Position numbers and translations under genes: made by a program
Origin: a bacterium
GTDB taxonomy: Bacteria; Planctomycetota; Planctomycetia; Kolteriales; Kolteriaceae
NCBI GenBank assembly: GCA_019753235.1
Contig: JAIELF010000031.1
Span: forward strand, 62,001 to 126,000
Reading direction: 5' to 3'
Length of the DNA: 64,000 nucleotides
Shown: positions 17,041 through 25,965 of the stretch, one piece after another
How positions within the stretch are numbered: the first letter of the stretch is position 1
Layout: every line of letters begins with the position of its first letter
Notes under the pieces: model-generated
What the model saw: the letters and a program-made list of their open reading frames with translations, nothing else
The model's database searches: none
What the model was told of the DNA's origin: nothing

Positions 17041-18267
17041 ATGCATGTCCTGTTCGTTCACCAGAACTTCCCCGCCCAGTTCGGCCACATCGCCAGCTAT
17101 CTGGTGCGAAATCATGGATTCGAATGCACCTTTGTCAGCGAACGCCCGCCGGGCAACGAGGGGGGGATTCGTCGACTGCAATACAAGCTTCATGGAGGTG
17201 CCACCAAATCGACGCACTACTGCAGCCGATCGTTCGAGAACTTCATCTGGCATAGCCATGGCGTCTACGAAACAATGAAGGCCAACCCCGACGTTCGGCC
17301 AGATTTGATCGTCGGCCACAGCGGATTCGGATCAACCCTCTTCCTCGCGGATCTCTACCAGTGCCCCATCGTCAACTATTTCGAGTACTACTATCGATCC
17401 ACGCAAAGCGATATGGACTTCCGGAAGGAGTTTCCGACCACGGAACTCGATCGACTTCGCGTTCGCGGAAGAAACGCGATGCTTCTATCCGATCTCGAGA
17501 ACTGCGATGCCGGCTACAGTCCGACTCGTTGGCAACGATCTCTCTTCCCCGCCACCTATCGCGACAAGATCGAAACCATCTTCGATGGGATCGACACCAC
17601 GCTCTGGAAGCCTCGTCGCGAGGGGGAAACGCTCGAAACGCTCGGGGGACAAACCCTCCCCAAAGGAAAGAAGATCGTGACCTATGTCTCTCGCGGCTTC
17701 GAATCGATGCGCGGGTTCGACATCTTCATGAAGATTGCCAAACGCATTTATCAGGATCGATCCGACGTCCATTTCGTCTGTGTCGGGTCGGACCGTGTCT
17801 GTTACGGTGGCGACAATCGACACATTCAAGCAAGCTCCTTTCGCGAGCATGTCCTGTCGCAGGATAGTTATGATCTCAGCCGATTCCTCTTCACCGGCAT
17901 GCTCCCGACTCGCGATTTGGCGATGCTGCTGGCCCATAGCGATCTGCATATTTACCTGACTGTTCCCTTCGTGCTCAGCTGGTCACTCATGGATTCGCTG
18001 GCGAGCGGGTGCACGGTGCTCGCCTCGGCCACACCTCCCGTGCAGGAAATGATCGAGCCCGGAGTGAATGGATTGCTCGCGGACTTCTACGATGTAGACA
18101 GTTTTGTTCGGCAAGCCCACGAGGTCTTGAACGATCCTGCGTCGTATCGATCCTTGGGTCAGCGAGGCGTCGAAATGGTCGAGCGCGACTACAGCCTCAC
18201 ACAGGTTCTTCCGCGGATGCTCGGCTTGTACGACCGAGTGATTAAGAGAGGCCGTCCCTCTCCTTAG
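17041..18267 (+). CDS. GT4-family glycosyltransferase
   Basis: A 408-residue glycosyltransferase with the N-terminal form MHVLFVHQNFPAQFGHIA, a subgroup common in bacterial polysaccharide clusters whose N-terminal domain is often annotated Glyco_trans_4_3. The C-terminal donor domain is typical: YVSRGFESMRGFDIFM, DLHIYLTVPFVLSWSLMDSL, PVQEMIEPGVNGLLADFYD. It ends 18 bases before the cytochrome gene and may be co-transcribed with it. Substrate unknown. The start ATG is preceded by AGAAAGG at about 9 bases. Confidence 0.88.
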   Translation: MHVLFVHQNFPAQFGHIASYLVRNHGFECTFVSERPPGNEGGIRRLQYKLHGGATKSTHYCSRSFENFIWHSHGVYETMKANPDVRPDLIVGHSGFGSTLFLADLYQCPIVNYFEYYYRSTQSDMDFRKEFPTTELDRLRVRGRNAMLLSDLENCDAGYSPTRWQRSLFPATYRDKIETIFDGIDTTLWKPRREGETLETLGGQTLPKGKKIVTYVSRGFESMRGFDIFMKIAKRIYQDRSDVHFVCVGSDRVCYGGDNRHIQASSFREHVLSQDSYDLSRFLFTGMLPTRDLAMLLAHSDLHIYLTVPFVLSWSLMDSLASGCTVLASATPPVQEMIEPGVNGLLADFYDVDSFVRQAHEVLNDPASYRSLGQRGVEMVERDYSLTQVLPRMLGLYDRVIKRGRPSP

Positions 18268-18285
18268 AAAAAAAGAGATCGCCGG

Positions 18286-19656
18286 ATGCTGCGACTTTGT
18301 TGGTGCGTGTTGGTTTCGTTGGCAATAGCGTGGAACGCTGGCTTCGGAGACGAAGTCGCTCCATCCAGCGAGTCATCGCCGGCACAGCGAGGTCTTTGGT
18401 ACCTGCTTCAGAAGCAGTACTTGGCTCGCGATATCCACGAGCAAGATTTTGCCGACATCTGGAAGGTCTGGCCCAAGGAGCTTCGGCAACAAGCCGAGCT
18501 GGCGACTCCTGCCGATCGTCGGGCGATGGCGTTTCTCCGTTACGGTTTCGTCGAGATGCCTGGACGATCGGCGCCGATGGGTTTTGTCCCTGGGGCGGAT
18601 GGAAGCTGGGCGATGAATTGCCTTGCCTGTCACGGCGGGCAGATCGAAGGCCAACCGATGCCGGGCCTGCCCAACTCGAATTTCGCGATGCAAACCTGGG
18701 CCCAGGACATGGTCGCGTATCGCGTGCAGATTCAACATCAACCCCGTTCGCGATTCGCCGCTTCGCTGGCGGTTCCTTTGTCGCGTTCGAACGGCACTAC
18801 GAATGCCCAGATCTTCAGCGTCGTCTTCACCACGCTTCGCGACAGTGACTTAAACATGCGGCAGGCGGAAAGTCGGCATGTCCCGAAGATGCTTCATCAT
18901 GATCTCGATGCACCACCGTTTTGGAATGTCAAGAAGAAGAGAATGATGTACATCGACGGCTATGTCGAGAAATCGCACCGCGTGATCATGCAGTTTGTTC
19001 TACTTCCGTCGAACAAGGCCGAGACGATTCGAGGTTGGGAGAACGATTTTCGGGACGTCCTGGCTTTCATCGAGTCGGTTCCGTCGCCGGTATACAAGGG
19101 AAGAATTAATCGTCCATTGGCCGAGCGTGGTCGTATCGTCTTCGAGGCGAACTGCTCCTCCTGCCATGGAACGTACGGCGTTAATGGCCGTTATCCGGAG
19201 AAGACTGTGCCGATCGACGAAATAGAGACCGACCGTCGCCGACTGGACGGCATGCCTTTGGCCCATCGCGAGTTTTTTAAGCAGGGCTGGATGGGCGAGG
19301 AGGGAGAAGTCTCTGTGGTCGATCATCCGATTGGATACGTCGCGCCGCCACTCGATGGGATCTGGGCCTCGGCCCCGTACCTTCATAACGGTTCGGTGCC
19401 GACCCTTTGGCACTTGCTCCACCCCAACGAACGGCCTCGCATCTGGAAGCGAACTTCTCAGGGTTTCGATCATCAGCGAATAGGTTTGGAGGTAACCGAG
19501 ATGGAGAGTATCCCTGCCGAAGTGGACTCTGCGGATGAACGTCGGGCGTTTTTTGATGCTTCGTTGCCGGGCAAGTCGGCGGCTGGGCACGATTTCCCCG
19601 AGGCGCTTTCCGAGGACGAACGCCTGATGGTGCTTGAATACTTGAAGTCCCTTTGA
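18286..19656 (+). CDS. Periplasmic dihaem c-type cytochrome (peroxidase/RoxA-like)
   Basis: A 456-residue exported protein with signal peptide (LCWCVLVSLAIAWNAGFG) and two covalent haem sites CxxCH: CLACH near residue 113 and CSSCH near 290. The C-terminal part, PPLDGIWASAPYLHNGSVPT, is the conserved haem-environment segment of cytochrome c peroxidase-like and rubber-oxygenase (RoxA)-like cytochromes, where the sequence W-x-x-A-P-Y-L-H-N-G-S-V-P-T lies distal to the second haem. A peroxidase or an oxygenase-like role in the periplasm is possible. The methionine ligands cannot be assigned by eye. It follows the glycosyltransferase closely and precedes the DUF151 gene by about 125 bases. Confidence 0.8.
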   Translation: MLRLCWCVLVSLAIAWNAGFGDEVAPSSESSPAQRGLWYLLQKQYLARDIHEQDFADIWKVWPKELRQQAELATPADRRAMAFLRYGFVEMPGRSAPMGFVPGADGSWAMNCLACHGGQIEGQPMPGLPNSNFAMQTWAQDMVAYRVQIQHQPRSRFAASLAVPLSRSNGTTNAQIFSVVFTTLRDSDLNMRQAESRHVPKMLHHDLDAPPFWNVKKKRMMYIDGYVEKSHRVIMQFVLLPSNKAETIRGWENDFRDVLAFIESVPSPVYKGRINRPLAERGRIVFEANCSSCHGTYGVNGRYPEKTVPIDEIETDRRRLDGMPLAHREFFKQGWMGEEGEVSVVDHPIGYVAPPLDGIWASAPYLHNGSVPTLWHLLHPNERPRIWKRTSQGFDHQRIGLEVTEMESIPAEVDSADERRAFFDASLPGKSAAGHDFPEALSEDERLMVLEYLKSL

Positions 19657-19780
19657 GGTTGCCTTAGTTTGCGGAATGAACGGCAACGGTGTGGATTCTG
19701 CCCACCGATCTGCGAACAATGATCGAGGCAAGGTCGGCGCAGCGCGGGCCAGATGAATCCATGCAGCGGAGGGATTGGCT

Positions 19781-20179
19781 TTGAACGTGGCGATGACGCT
19801 TCGGCGAATCATCATCAGCGATGTCCACGAGCATCAGCTCGTCGAGCTGCGCGAACTGGACGGATCGCGCCGATTCACCATTGTGATCGGTTACTTTGAA
19901 GCAACCAGCATCGATCGCCGAATTCGGAAGCAGACCTCCGAAAGGCCGCTTACGCACGATTTGGTGGTCGGCGCGATCGATGAACTGGGCGGACAGCTCC
20001 GCGATATCATGATCTCTGATTTGAAAGATGGTATCTATTACGCTCGCCTTCGGGTGATGCAGGATGGCGAGATTCGCGAGATCGACTGTCGCCCCAGCGA
20101 CGCGATCGCTGTCGCGGTCACGTCCGACGTCCCGATCTATGTGGCCGAGGATGTCCTCGATCAAGCCGCCGGCGACTAG
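19781..20179 (+). CDS. DUF151 bifunctional nuclease-family protein
   Basis: A 132-residue member of the bifunctional nuclease family (DUF151). Plant homologues are reported to cut both RNA and DNA; the bacterial role is unclear. The core reads LRRIIISDVHEHQLVELREL, FTIVIGYFEATSIDRR, HDLVVGAIDELGGQL and DCRPSDAIAVAVTSDVPIYV, which carries the hallmark R-P-S-D-A-I. I chose the TTG at 19781 because GGAGGG stands 7 bases before it and because homologues have two to four residues before the M-x-L-x-R-I-I-I strand; ATG 19793 has no ribosome-binding site. It ends 14 bases from the convergent SDR gene. Confidence 0.85.
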   Translation: MNVAMTLRRIIISDVHEHQLVELRELDGSRRFTIVIGYFEATSIDRRIRKQTSERPLTHDLVVGAIDELGGQLRDIMISDLKDGIYYARLRVMQDGEIREIDCRPSDAIAVAVTSDVPIYVAEDVLDQAAGD

Positions 20180-20193
20180 AACAGCAGGCGAAA

Positions 20194-20973
20194 TCAGCTT
20201 TTCACGACCCAGCCACCATCGATGGGGAGAATCGCCCCGGTGATATAGCTGGCTGCCTTGCTCACCAGAAAAAGGACCGATCCGCCCAACTCACCCGGCT
20301 CGCCCCACCGCTTGAGTGCGGTGTAATTCTCAAAGATCTGGCTCATCTGCGGATCCTCAAAGAGAACGCGGTTCATCTCCGTCTTGAATGGACCGGGACA
20401 AATCGCATTCACCGTTATCCCCAAGGGAGCCCATTCGACCGCGAGTTCGCGCGTGAGTTGAATGACGGCACCTTTCGACGCGCAATAAAGGGAGCGATCA
20501 GACCGGGCCACCAGCCCCATCGTGCTCGCCAGATTCAACACGCTCGCGCGCGATTGCTTCTTCAGCAGACGCACCGCCGACCGACATACCAGCCAGGGCC
20601 CCTTCACATTGACGGCCATCACTCGGTCGAAATCATCCGGCGTCACTTCTTCAATCGGACCACGGACATTGATTCCAGCGTTGTTGACCACGATATCAAG
20701 GCGACCAAAAGTCTTCTCGGCAGACAAGATCAACTCATCCGCCACGCCCGGCTGACTGACATCCCCCGCGACGGCAACCACGCGACGGCCCGTCGATCGG
20801 GCGATCTCGGCGGCCACGGGTTCGATGTTCTCTCGTGACAGACTATTGACAACGAGGTCGGCTCCAGCGCCGGCCAACGTCTGAGCAATCTCTTTACCAA
20901 GGCCTCGACTAGCGCCCGTCACGACGGCCACTTGCCCCGCCAGACTAAAGAGATCTTCCAGCGTTCGGTTCAT
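20194..20973 (-). CDS. SDR-family oxidoreductase
   Basis: A 259-residue classical short-chain dehydrogenase/reductase of the FabG/gluconate 5-dehydrogenase type. NAD(P)-binding TGASRGLGKEI, structural NNAGI, catalytic Ser in LNLASTMG and Y-x3-K in YCASKGAV are present, as is the closing AILPIDGGW. It is the last gene of a minus-strand operon; its ATG overlaps the macro-domain stop by four bases (20970-20973), so translation is probably coupled. Substrate is unknown: sugar, polyol or acyl-ACP are all possible. Confidence 0.9.
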   Translation of the reverse strand: MNRTLEDLFSLAGQVAVVTGASRGLGKEIAQTLAGAGADLVVNSLSRENIEPVAAEIARSTGRRVVAVAGDVSQPGVADELILSAEKTFGRLDIVVNNAGINVRGPIEEVTPDDFDRVMAVNVKGPWLVCRSAVRLLKKQSRASVLNLASTMGLVARSDRSLYCASKGAVIQLTRELAVEWAPLGITVNAICPGPFKTEMNRVLFEDPQMSQIFENYTALKRWGEPGELGGSVLFLVSKAASYITGAILPIDGGWVVKS

Positions 20974-21548
20974 GTTTCGTATCCCTCATCGGAAATCACG
21001 AGATTGTCGAGAGCTTTCGCGTAGACCGCGGCATCGGGCGGCGAGAAAAGGACCAGTACGATTTCTTCGATGGCCGGCTGCTGGTCGACAATGAAGTCTC
21101 GAAGTGTCTGCCAAACAATGGGCGCCGCGCGATCGATCGGGAAGCCGTAAGCCCCAGTACTGATCGAAGGAAACGCGATCGACCGAAGCGAATGGTAGAC
21201 CGCGAGTTCTAAACTCGCATGGTAAGCACTCGCCAAAAGTCGGTCCGATTCGTCCGCGGCATTTGCATCCCAAATCGGACCAACGGCATGGATCACATAC
21301 TTTGCCGGGAGCTTTCCCGCCGTGGTGATCACCGCCGACCCCGTTGGACAGCCACCCTCTTTTCGACGGAGTTGATCGCACTCGGCCATGATGTCGGGGC
21401 CACCCGCACGGTGGATCGCCCCATCCACCCCGCCACCACCAGCAAGGCGATCATTGGCGGCATTGACGATGCCGTCCACAAACTGTTGAGTGATGTCTCC
21501 TTGTCTGACGACAAGAAGCGTCCCTCCCACGCGACGCGAGGCGTTCAT
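20970..21548 (-). CDS. Macro-domain protein (O-acetyl-ADP-ribose deacetylase-like)
   Basis: A 192-residue MacroD/YmdB-type macro domain. These bind ADP-ribose and hydrolyse O-acetyl-ADP-ribose or ADP-ribose linked to acidic residues. Family motifs are QGDITQQFVDGIVNAAN, the glycine-rich GGGGVDGAIHRAGG, GSAVITTAGKLPAKYVIHAVG and the phosphate loop SISTGAYGFP. The gene is wedged in an operon with four-base overlaps on both sides (with the PQQ gene at 21545-21548 and the SDR at 20970-20973), tight coupling that suggests a shared task, though none is known. Confidence 0.92.
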   Translation of the reverse strand: MNASRRVGGTLLVVRQGDITQQFVDGIVNAANDRLAGGGGVDGAIHRAGGPDIMAECDQLRRKEGGCPTGSAVITTAGKLPAKYVIHAVGPIWDANAADESDRLLASAYHASLELAVYHSLRSIAFPSISTGAYGFPIDRAAPIVWQTLRDFIVDQQPAIEEIVLVLFSPPDAAVYAKALDNLVISDEGYET

Positions 21549-22795
21549 GGCGTTTTCGCGATCTTCCAGAGATGTGAATCGCTTCGCACGAAGAGGGCAT
21601 CCTGCGCGATGGCCGGCGAACCAAGGATCGTTTCGCCTGAATCGGGATTCTCTTTGCTCGAACCGGTTTTATTCTCGGAAAGAATCTTCCCTTCGGGCGC
21701 TGTCACATCGACCACAAACCCGATCCCATCTTCATTGAAGGCATAGAGCCTACTCCCCGCGAGGACCGGGGTGCTGCTGAAGGAGCCCTTCAGGCGAAGC
21801 TTCCAGATCGGCTCGCCGGTCTTTGCATCGCTGCATTGCAGGATCGCGCTGTTGATGGTGTAGATACGATCTTGATCAATGATGGGGCTGGGCGTTCCTG
21901 CACGAACACGGGTGCTTTGCCAAAGAACGGTGGCCTCGGGCTGAGCGTAATCAAGCTTTGCGGCAACGAGTCCATCACTGGGAATAAAAACCGTGTCGCC
22001 GGCCACGGTTGCCGACGCAACTACCCCGGCCTTCTGGTCGTACTTCCAGATCACTTCACCCGTCTTCGGCCGACGAACCACCGCACCATCACTTCCCTGT
22101 GTCAGAACCAGATCTTCACTCGACGTTTTGCCACGAAGGGCGACCGGCGAAGCCCATTGAACCGCTCGGGGACGCTCGGCCTTCCAAAGATTCTTCCCTG
22201 TCTTGATGTCGATCCCGCAGAGGAAAGATTCCCCTTCGTTCTCGACACTGGCTACCGCGACCCCGCCCACCACCACGGGAGAAGACGACATGCCGAGACT
22301 ATTGCTCGCGAGGGGATAATCGTGCGTCAATCCGCGATACCAGACGAGATTTCCATCCAGATCCAAACAGGCCATGTCGTTGCTTGAGTAGAAGGCGACG
22401 ACGTGTTCGCCATCGGTGGCAGGGGTTGGTGTGGCATTGCACATCTTAGGATGGCAAGAGACATTTCCGGTTGCCCAGAATTGCCGATGCCAAATCTCTT
22501 TTCCTGACCGAGCATCCATCGCCAACACATGCAAACGGTCACCTCGGGGCCCACTGCTGGCGGTGATGATGACCTTATCTCCGACGACGATGGGGCCGGA
22601 AAGCCCTCGACCCGGAAGCTCGCTGGTCCAGGCGATGTTTTTGTCCGCCGACCAATCGTCGGGTAGGTCCGCCGTCGCTTTGCTGCCGCCCCCTTGGCCG
22701 CGAAACTCGGTCCAATCCTTCGTGGCCTCGGCATAGGCCGACGCGATCACCGCAAAAAACATGGTTGTCGAGAGAACTCGTTGGCTTGCTCGCAT
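21545..22795 (-). CDS. Exported PQQ-like beta-propeller protein
   Basis: A 416-residue exported protein with a signal peptide (RVLSTTMFFAVIASAYA) and at least five PQQ/BamB-type propeller blades marked by the W-x-x-x-L/F-x-G repeats (KDWTEFRGQG, GKEIWHRQFW, GNLVWYRGL, GKNLWKAERP, GEVIWKYDQK, GEPIWKLRLKG). In planctomycetes such proteins, annotated as outer-membrane or PQQ-binding-like, are scaffold or sensory proteins and usually do not carry PQQ. Start at ATG 22795 with GGAGG ten bases before it, overlapping the end of the upstream gene region (its stop is at 22801). The frame remains open upstream but that part lies inside the previous gene. Confidence 0.85.
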   Translation of the reverse strand: MRASQRVLSTTMFFAVIASAYAEATKDWTEFRGQGGGSKATADLPDDWSADKNIAWTSELPGRGLSGPIVVGDKVIITASSGPRGDRLHVLAMDARSGKEIWHRQFWATGNVSCHPKMCNATPTPATDGEHVVAFYSSNDMACLDLDGNLVWYRGLTHDYPLASNSLGMSSSPVVVGGVAVASVENEGESFLCGIDIKTGKNLWKAERPRAVQWASPVALRGKTSSEDLVLTQGSDGAVVRRPKTGEVIWKYDQKAGVVASATVAGDTVFIPSDGLVAAKLDYAQPEATVLWQSTRVRAGTPSPIIDQDRIYTINSAILQCSDAKTGEPIWKLRLKGSFSSTPVLAGSRLYAFNEDGIGFVVDVTAPEGKILSENKTGSSKENPDSGETILGSPAIAQDALFVRSDSHLWKIAKTP

Positions 22796-22800
22796 CGTGA

Positions 22801-23994
22801 CTAATCCTCCTTCTCGAAGATCGTTTGAACCTTCGGCCGATTCGAGGCCAAGATCGCCGTTCCGCTTGAGTCGCACACCCGAACCTGATACCGCCAAACG
22901 TTGGTCCAGGGTTCGGTCTGTTCGTTTTGGCAACACTTCACAAGTACGGCGTTGTCCCCTTTATTGAGTCGCACATCGACGACGGTCTGATCAAAGAACT
23001 CGCCACTGTGGTACTCGGCCTTGCCGAAGATGTAATTGCCATTGAGCCAGATTTTCCAACCGTTGGGCGTCGAGATGCGAAGCTGCGCGTCGCGTGCCTC
23101 GGGCATGGTCACAATGGCGTAGCCGTACCCGATGACCCCTTTGGCCTTCTCAATCCCCTTTTGCAGGTCGACCTTCGCGAGCTGGTGCGTCGTCGTCAAG
23201 TCTACCCACGAGACCTCTTTCCCCTTGCCGGGATACTTCGCGGTCAGCTCGATCTTTTCCTCGGGTGGATAGACGGTGTCGTAACCCTTCTCGCCCGTGT
23301 TGTCGAATGGGCCGATCACCTTCCAGTTCTGGATGTAGCCGAAATGCGTTGGGACATCGACCGGTCGGCCCAGATCCTCAAGCTTCTTCGCCAGGGCGGT
23401 CACCTGGTCTTCATCTACAGCGCCCGAGAACGCTTTCTCGAAGAGTTCGATCGCCTTGTCTTTGCCGTTGGCCGAGAGTTCCTTCTCGCCCAGGCCTTGC
23501 CAATACTCCACCGAATCACGACGAAGCTCGGGGCTCGGATCGAGTAAAAATGTCGAGACCCAGCGATCCTTTGCCGAGGGATCTACCGCGACGAGGAGCT
23601 CGTAGGCGAAGCGACGCGCGTGCGGCGAGTGCGAGATGGTTCTGAGGAAGGTTTCGAGCTCGGCCGTCGGGAGCGGACTGTTTTCTCCCTTTGCTCGGCC
23701 AGCGATCGCATCGACGGCCGACCGAATGTAGTTGGCCGAGATGGGTTTGGCCTGATCGATCGCGGCAAGGATTTTTGGGATCGAGTACGCGTCGACGGCG
23801 GCGATTCTCTTCCAGGCAGCCGTCGCCTCTTCGTTCCCTTTCCCTTCCTTTTCCACCGAAAGCAGGGACGCGATCTGATGTTCGAGCGCAACTCCCTCCT
23901 CAGCACAAGTGACATTAAGCTGTCCAAACATCACCCAGGCGGCGCTGACCAACCAGCACGGCTTCCGCCAAACACGCGGAGCAAGGCAACTCAT
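22801..23994 (-). CDS. Exported HEAT-like protein with C-terminal beta-sandwich
   Basis: A 397-residue exported protein, not a family I can name. A signal peptide (CWLVSAAWVMFGQLNVTCA) is followed by an alpha-helical region (about 30-210) with HEAT-like helices, then a beta-rich domain that starts FGYIQNWKVIGPFDNTGEKG and contains WKIWLNGNYIFGKAEYHSG and LNKGDNAVLVKCCQNEQTEPW. The W-x-V-I-G-P-F and K-x-W-L-N-G pair is recurrent in planctomycete secreted proteins and in glycan-binding sandwich domains. GGGGAGA stands about 5 bases before ATG 23994. It lies 5 bases upstream of the PQQ gene, so the two exported proteins are probably made together. Confidence 0.6.
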   Translation of the reverse strand: MSCLAPRVWRKPCWLVSAAWVMFGQLNVTCAEEGVALEHQIASLLSVEKEGKGNEEATAAWKRIAAVDAYSIPKILAAIDQAKPISANYIRSAVDAIAGRAKGENSPLPTAELETFLRTISHSPHARRFAYELLVAVDPSAKDRWVSTFLLDPSPELRRDSVEYWQGLGEKELSANGKDKAIELFEKAFSGAVDEDQVTALAKKLEDLGRPVDVPTHFGYIQNWKVIGPFDNTGEKGYDTVYPPEEKIELTAKYPGKGKEVSWVDLTTTHQLAKVDLQKGIEKAKGVIGYGYAIVTMPEARDAQLRISTPNGWKIWLNGNYIFGKAEYHSGEFFDQTVVDVRLNKGDNAVLVKCCQNEQTEPWTNVWRYQVRVCDSSGTAILASNRPKVQTIFEKED

Positions 23995-24073
23995 CGAATT
24001 CTCCCCATCGTCGAGAGTCTACAGGAGGCATGACAACATCTTATCAGTCGGGCAGGCCCGATGCGATCCTCGA

Positions 24074-24568
24074 CTAAGGAGACGGAGACTTGGCAGGTTC
24101 GCGAAAATTGATTTTTGAAAGTCGGCACTTGTAGCACGCATCGACAACTTCGACGACGTGAACATACTTCAACGTCGGGTCGGCCACGATCTGAGCCGTC
24201 TCAAGAGCGGGCTCTCCGTCGTGAACCATTCCCGCGAGCGTCCCAGACATTCGCTGAATCTTTGCCGAGAGTCCCGATAATCCATCCACCTTTTGTCCCT
24301 CGACGGCGATGCCGGCAAGCGAACCATCCGCGCCGGCCGAGAGCCTGATCGTCACATCCTTAAAGAGATCCCCTTCGAACTCGAAAGAGTCCGGCGGAGG
24401 TTGCTTCGACGCTCCTTGCTTCGATTCAGGGAGAGTGAAATCGAAATTGAGTTCCGCACTTGGCGGGTTGAACGTCACCACGAAAAATGCCAACAGGTTG
24501 AAGATCAAGTCCAGCATGGCGGTGAAGTCCGCATCCAACGGACCCGGCGAACGTCTACGGCGAACCAT
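24074..24568 (-). CDS. ExbD/TolR-family protein (second copy)
   Basis: A 164-residue ExbD/TolR-type subunit that couples the proton motive force to periplasmic work together with a TolQ/ExbB channel. One transmembrane helix near residues 18-36 (AMLDLIFNLLAFFVVTF) contains the essential aspartate, here in MLDLIFN. The periplasmic part ends with CYKCRLSKINF, giving C-x2-C, unusual for ExbD. The ATG at 24568 lies inside the 3' end of the first exbD-like gene (overlap 14 bases), so translation is coupled. Two different ExbD proteins with one TolQ is a common planctomycete arrangement. Confidence 0.85.
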   Translation of the reverse strand: MVRRRRSPGPLDADFTAMLDLIFNLLAFFVVTFNPPSAELNFDFTLPESKQGASKQPPPDSFEFEGDLFKDVTIRLSAGADGSLAGIAVEGQKVDGLSGLSAKIQRMSGTLAGMVHDGEPALETAQIVADPTLKYVHVVEVVDACYKCRLSKINFREPAKSPSP

Positions 24569-25055
24569 CGGCGTCCTCCTTGGGCCTGGCCTTGAGCTGA
24601 AAACGTTGAAAGCCGACTTCCTGACAGAGCGCAATCACGTTCTGAAACACTTCGTATTCGACATCCTCGCTCACGCGCACGACCACCGTTGCATCAAGCT
24701 TCGATCCACCGACGGCGGGCGCCGCGTGACGGGCTTGTTCTTCTTCTAAGATCTTCGCCTCCAGACGCATCAGGTCTCGTAGTTTTCGCATTCCTTCGGG
24801 CGAGCGGAGATCCAACGTCTGTCCCCACCCAAGCAGCTCTGCAGGGGAGATGATGTTGATATTGATGCTTCGCGGAAGCTGTTCATCCTCGACAATAGGG
24901 GGTTCGAGCGCAAGGGGAAGCTTGACCTTTTGCGCGTCTTCGTCTTTAGCGATGGTCATGATCAAGACAAAAAAGATGATGAGCTGAAAGCAGACGTCCA
25001 TCATCGGCGTCATGTCCGGTTTGAATTCAGCTTGATCGGCCGTTCGTCGAGGCAT
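24555..25055 (-). CDS. ExbD/TolR-family protein (first copy)
   Basis: A 166-residue ExbD/TolR subunit. The cytoplasmic start RRTADQAEFKPDMTPMMD leads into the membrane helix (MDVCFQLIIFFVLIMTI) with the proton-carrying Asp in PMMDVCF, exactly as in the family. The periplasmic domain contains the strand ATVVVRVSEDVEYEVFQNVI, the usual ExbD core. It begins 7 bases after the TolQ/ExbB gene and overlaps the second ExbD gene. Confidence 0.92.
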   Translation of the reverse strand: MPRRTADQAEFKPDMTPMMDVCFQLIIFFVLIMTIAKDEDAQKVKLPLALEPPIVEDEQLPRSININIISPAELLGWGQTLDLRSPEGMRKLRDLMRLEAKILEEEQARHAAPAVGGSKLDATVVVRVSEDVEYEVFQNVIALCQEVGFQRFQLKARPKEDADGSP

Positions 25056-25062
25056 GGAGAAA

Positions 25063-25965
25063 TCACTTCTTGATGGCGGCGGAAAACCGCGTGAGATAGC
25101 TCTCGGCCGTCGATTCGACCGTCCCCATCAACGTCGCGATCCGATTCCGGAGATATGAAAAAATGACGATTGCGGGGATCGCGATCACCAGTCCTTCGAG
25201 CGTCGAAACCAGTGCCAAGCCGATATCCTGGGCAAGCAAGGCCGGCTTGATCTGCGTCCCCAAACCGATCTTCTGAAAAGCGAAGATCATGCCGAGCACC
25301 GTTCCCAAAAGACCCAACATCGGTGCCACAGCAGCAATGACGTTGATCGAACTGACCGATTGATCAAGCTTCATGCGGAATTCGTCGGAGGCGCCAAGCA
25401 TGGCTTCGATCGATCGTTCGTAGCCTTGGCCGAGTCGGTCTAATCCGGATTGCAGAATTCTGCCGAGCGGCGATTCATCCTTCTTGACCAGTTCGTAAGC
25501 CTCTTTGTATTTTCGTTCCGCGAGCAGGTCGTCCAAACTGGCGGCAAAGGTCGGGGGGATCAACCGCGGCAGTTGGAGTCTGACGAGGCTCGTGACGGCA
25601 AGATAAACCATGATGACCGAGATCAGCGTCATGAGGACGAAAAAGGTTGGAGAGGCATCCCAACAGTACCGTAGGAAGCTTCCCTGTTGCGGTAGCGGAT
25701 CCTCGGTCGAGGATGGCGCGGAAGGCACCGGTGGGTTGACGACGGACGGATCCGCAGCAGGGACGGGTGGTTCGGACGCGGGTGGTGGCGGCAAGGTTTC
25801 AGCGGGGGGGGCTTGGTCGGCGGGTGGGGGTGGACTCTCTTGGGCGCAGGCAGGATGCAAAGATGGATTCATCGCGGTCCATAGAAGCAAGATTCCAACG
25901 AGACTGGCGATCCCCGGTCGCTTCACACTCCACTCCTTCATTTGCTGAACGTCGCCCTGAGACAC
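25063..25965 (-). CDS. MotA/TolQ/ExbB proton-channel protein
   Basis: A 300-residue TolQ/ExbB-type channel that forms the proton path with ExbD. I chose the GTG at 25963-25965 because GGAGG stands 6 bases before it; ATG 25941 has no ribosome-binding site and ATG 25986 lies upstream of that site. An N-terminal signal-like helix is followed by a Pro-rich periplasmic stretch (residues 40-80, PPPP, PAP and similar), then three membrane helices: FFVLMTLISVIMVYLAVTSL, the pore helix VIAAVAPMLGLLGTVLGMIF, and ALVSTLEGLVIAIPAIVIFS. The N-terminal signal plus Pro-rich extension is typical of planctomycete and bacteroidete ExbB forms. First gene of the operon running down to 20194. Confidence 0.92.
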   Translation of the reverse strand: MSQGDVQQMKEWSVKRPGIASLVGILLLWTAMNPSLHPACAQESPPPPADQAPPAETLPPPPASEPPVPAADPSVVNPPVPSAPSSTEDPLPQQGSFLRYCWDASPTFFVLMTLISVIMVYLAVTSLVRLQLPRLIPPTFAASLDDLLAERKYKEAYELVKKDESPLGRILQSGLDRLGQGYERSIEAMLGASDEFRMKLDQSVSSINVIAAVAPMLGLLGTVLGMIFAFQKIGLGTQIKPALLAQDIGLALVSTLEGLVIAIPAIVIFSYLRNRIATLMGTVESTAESYLTRFSAAIKK

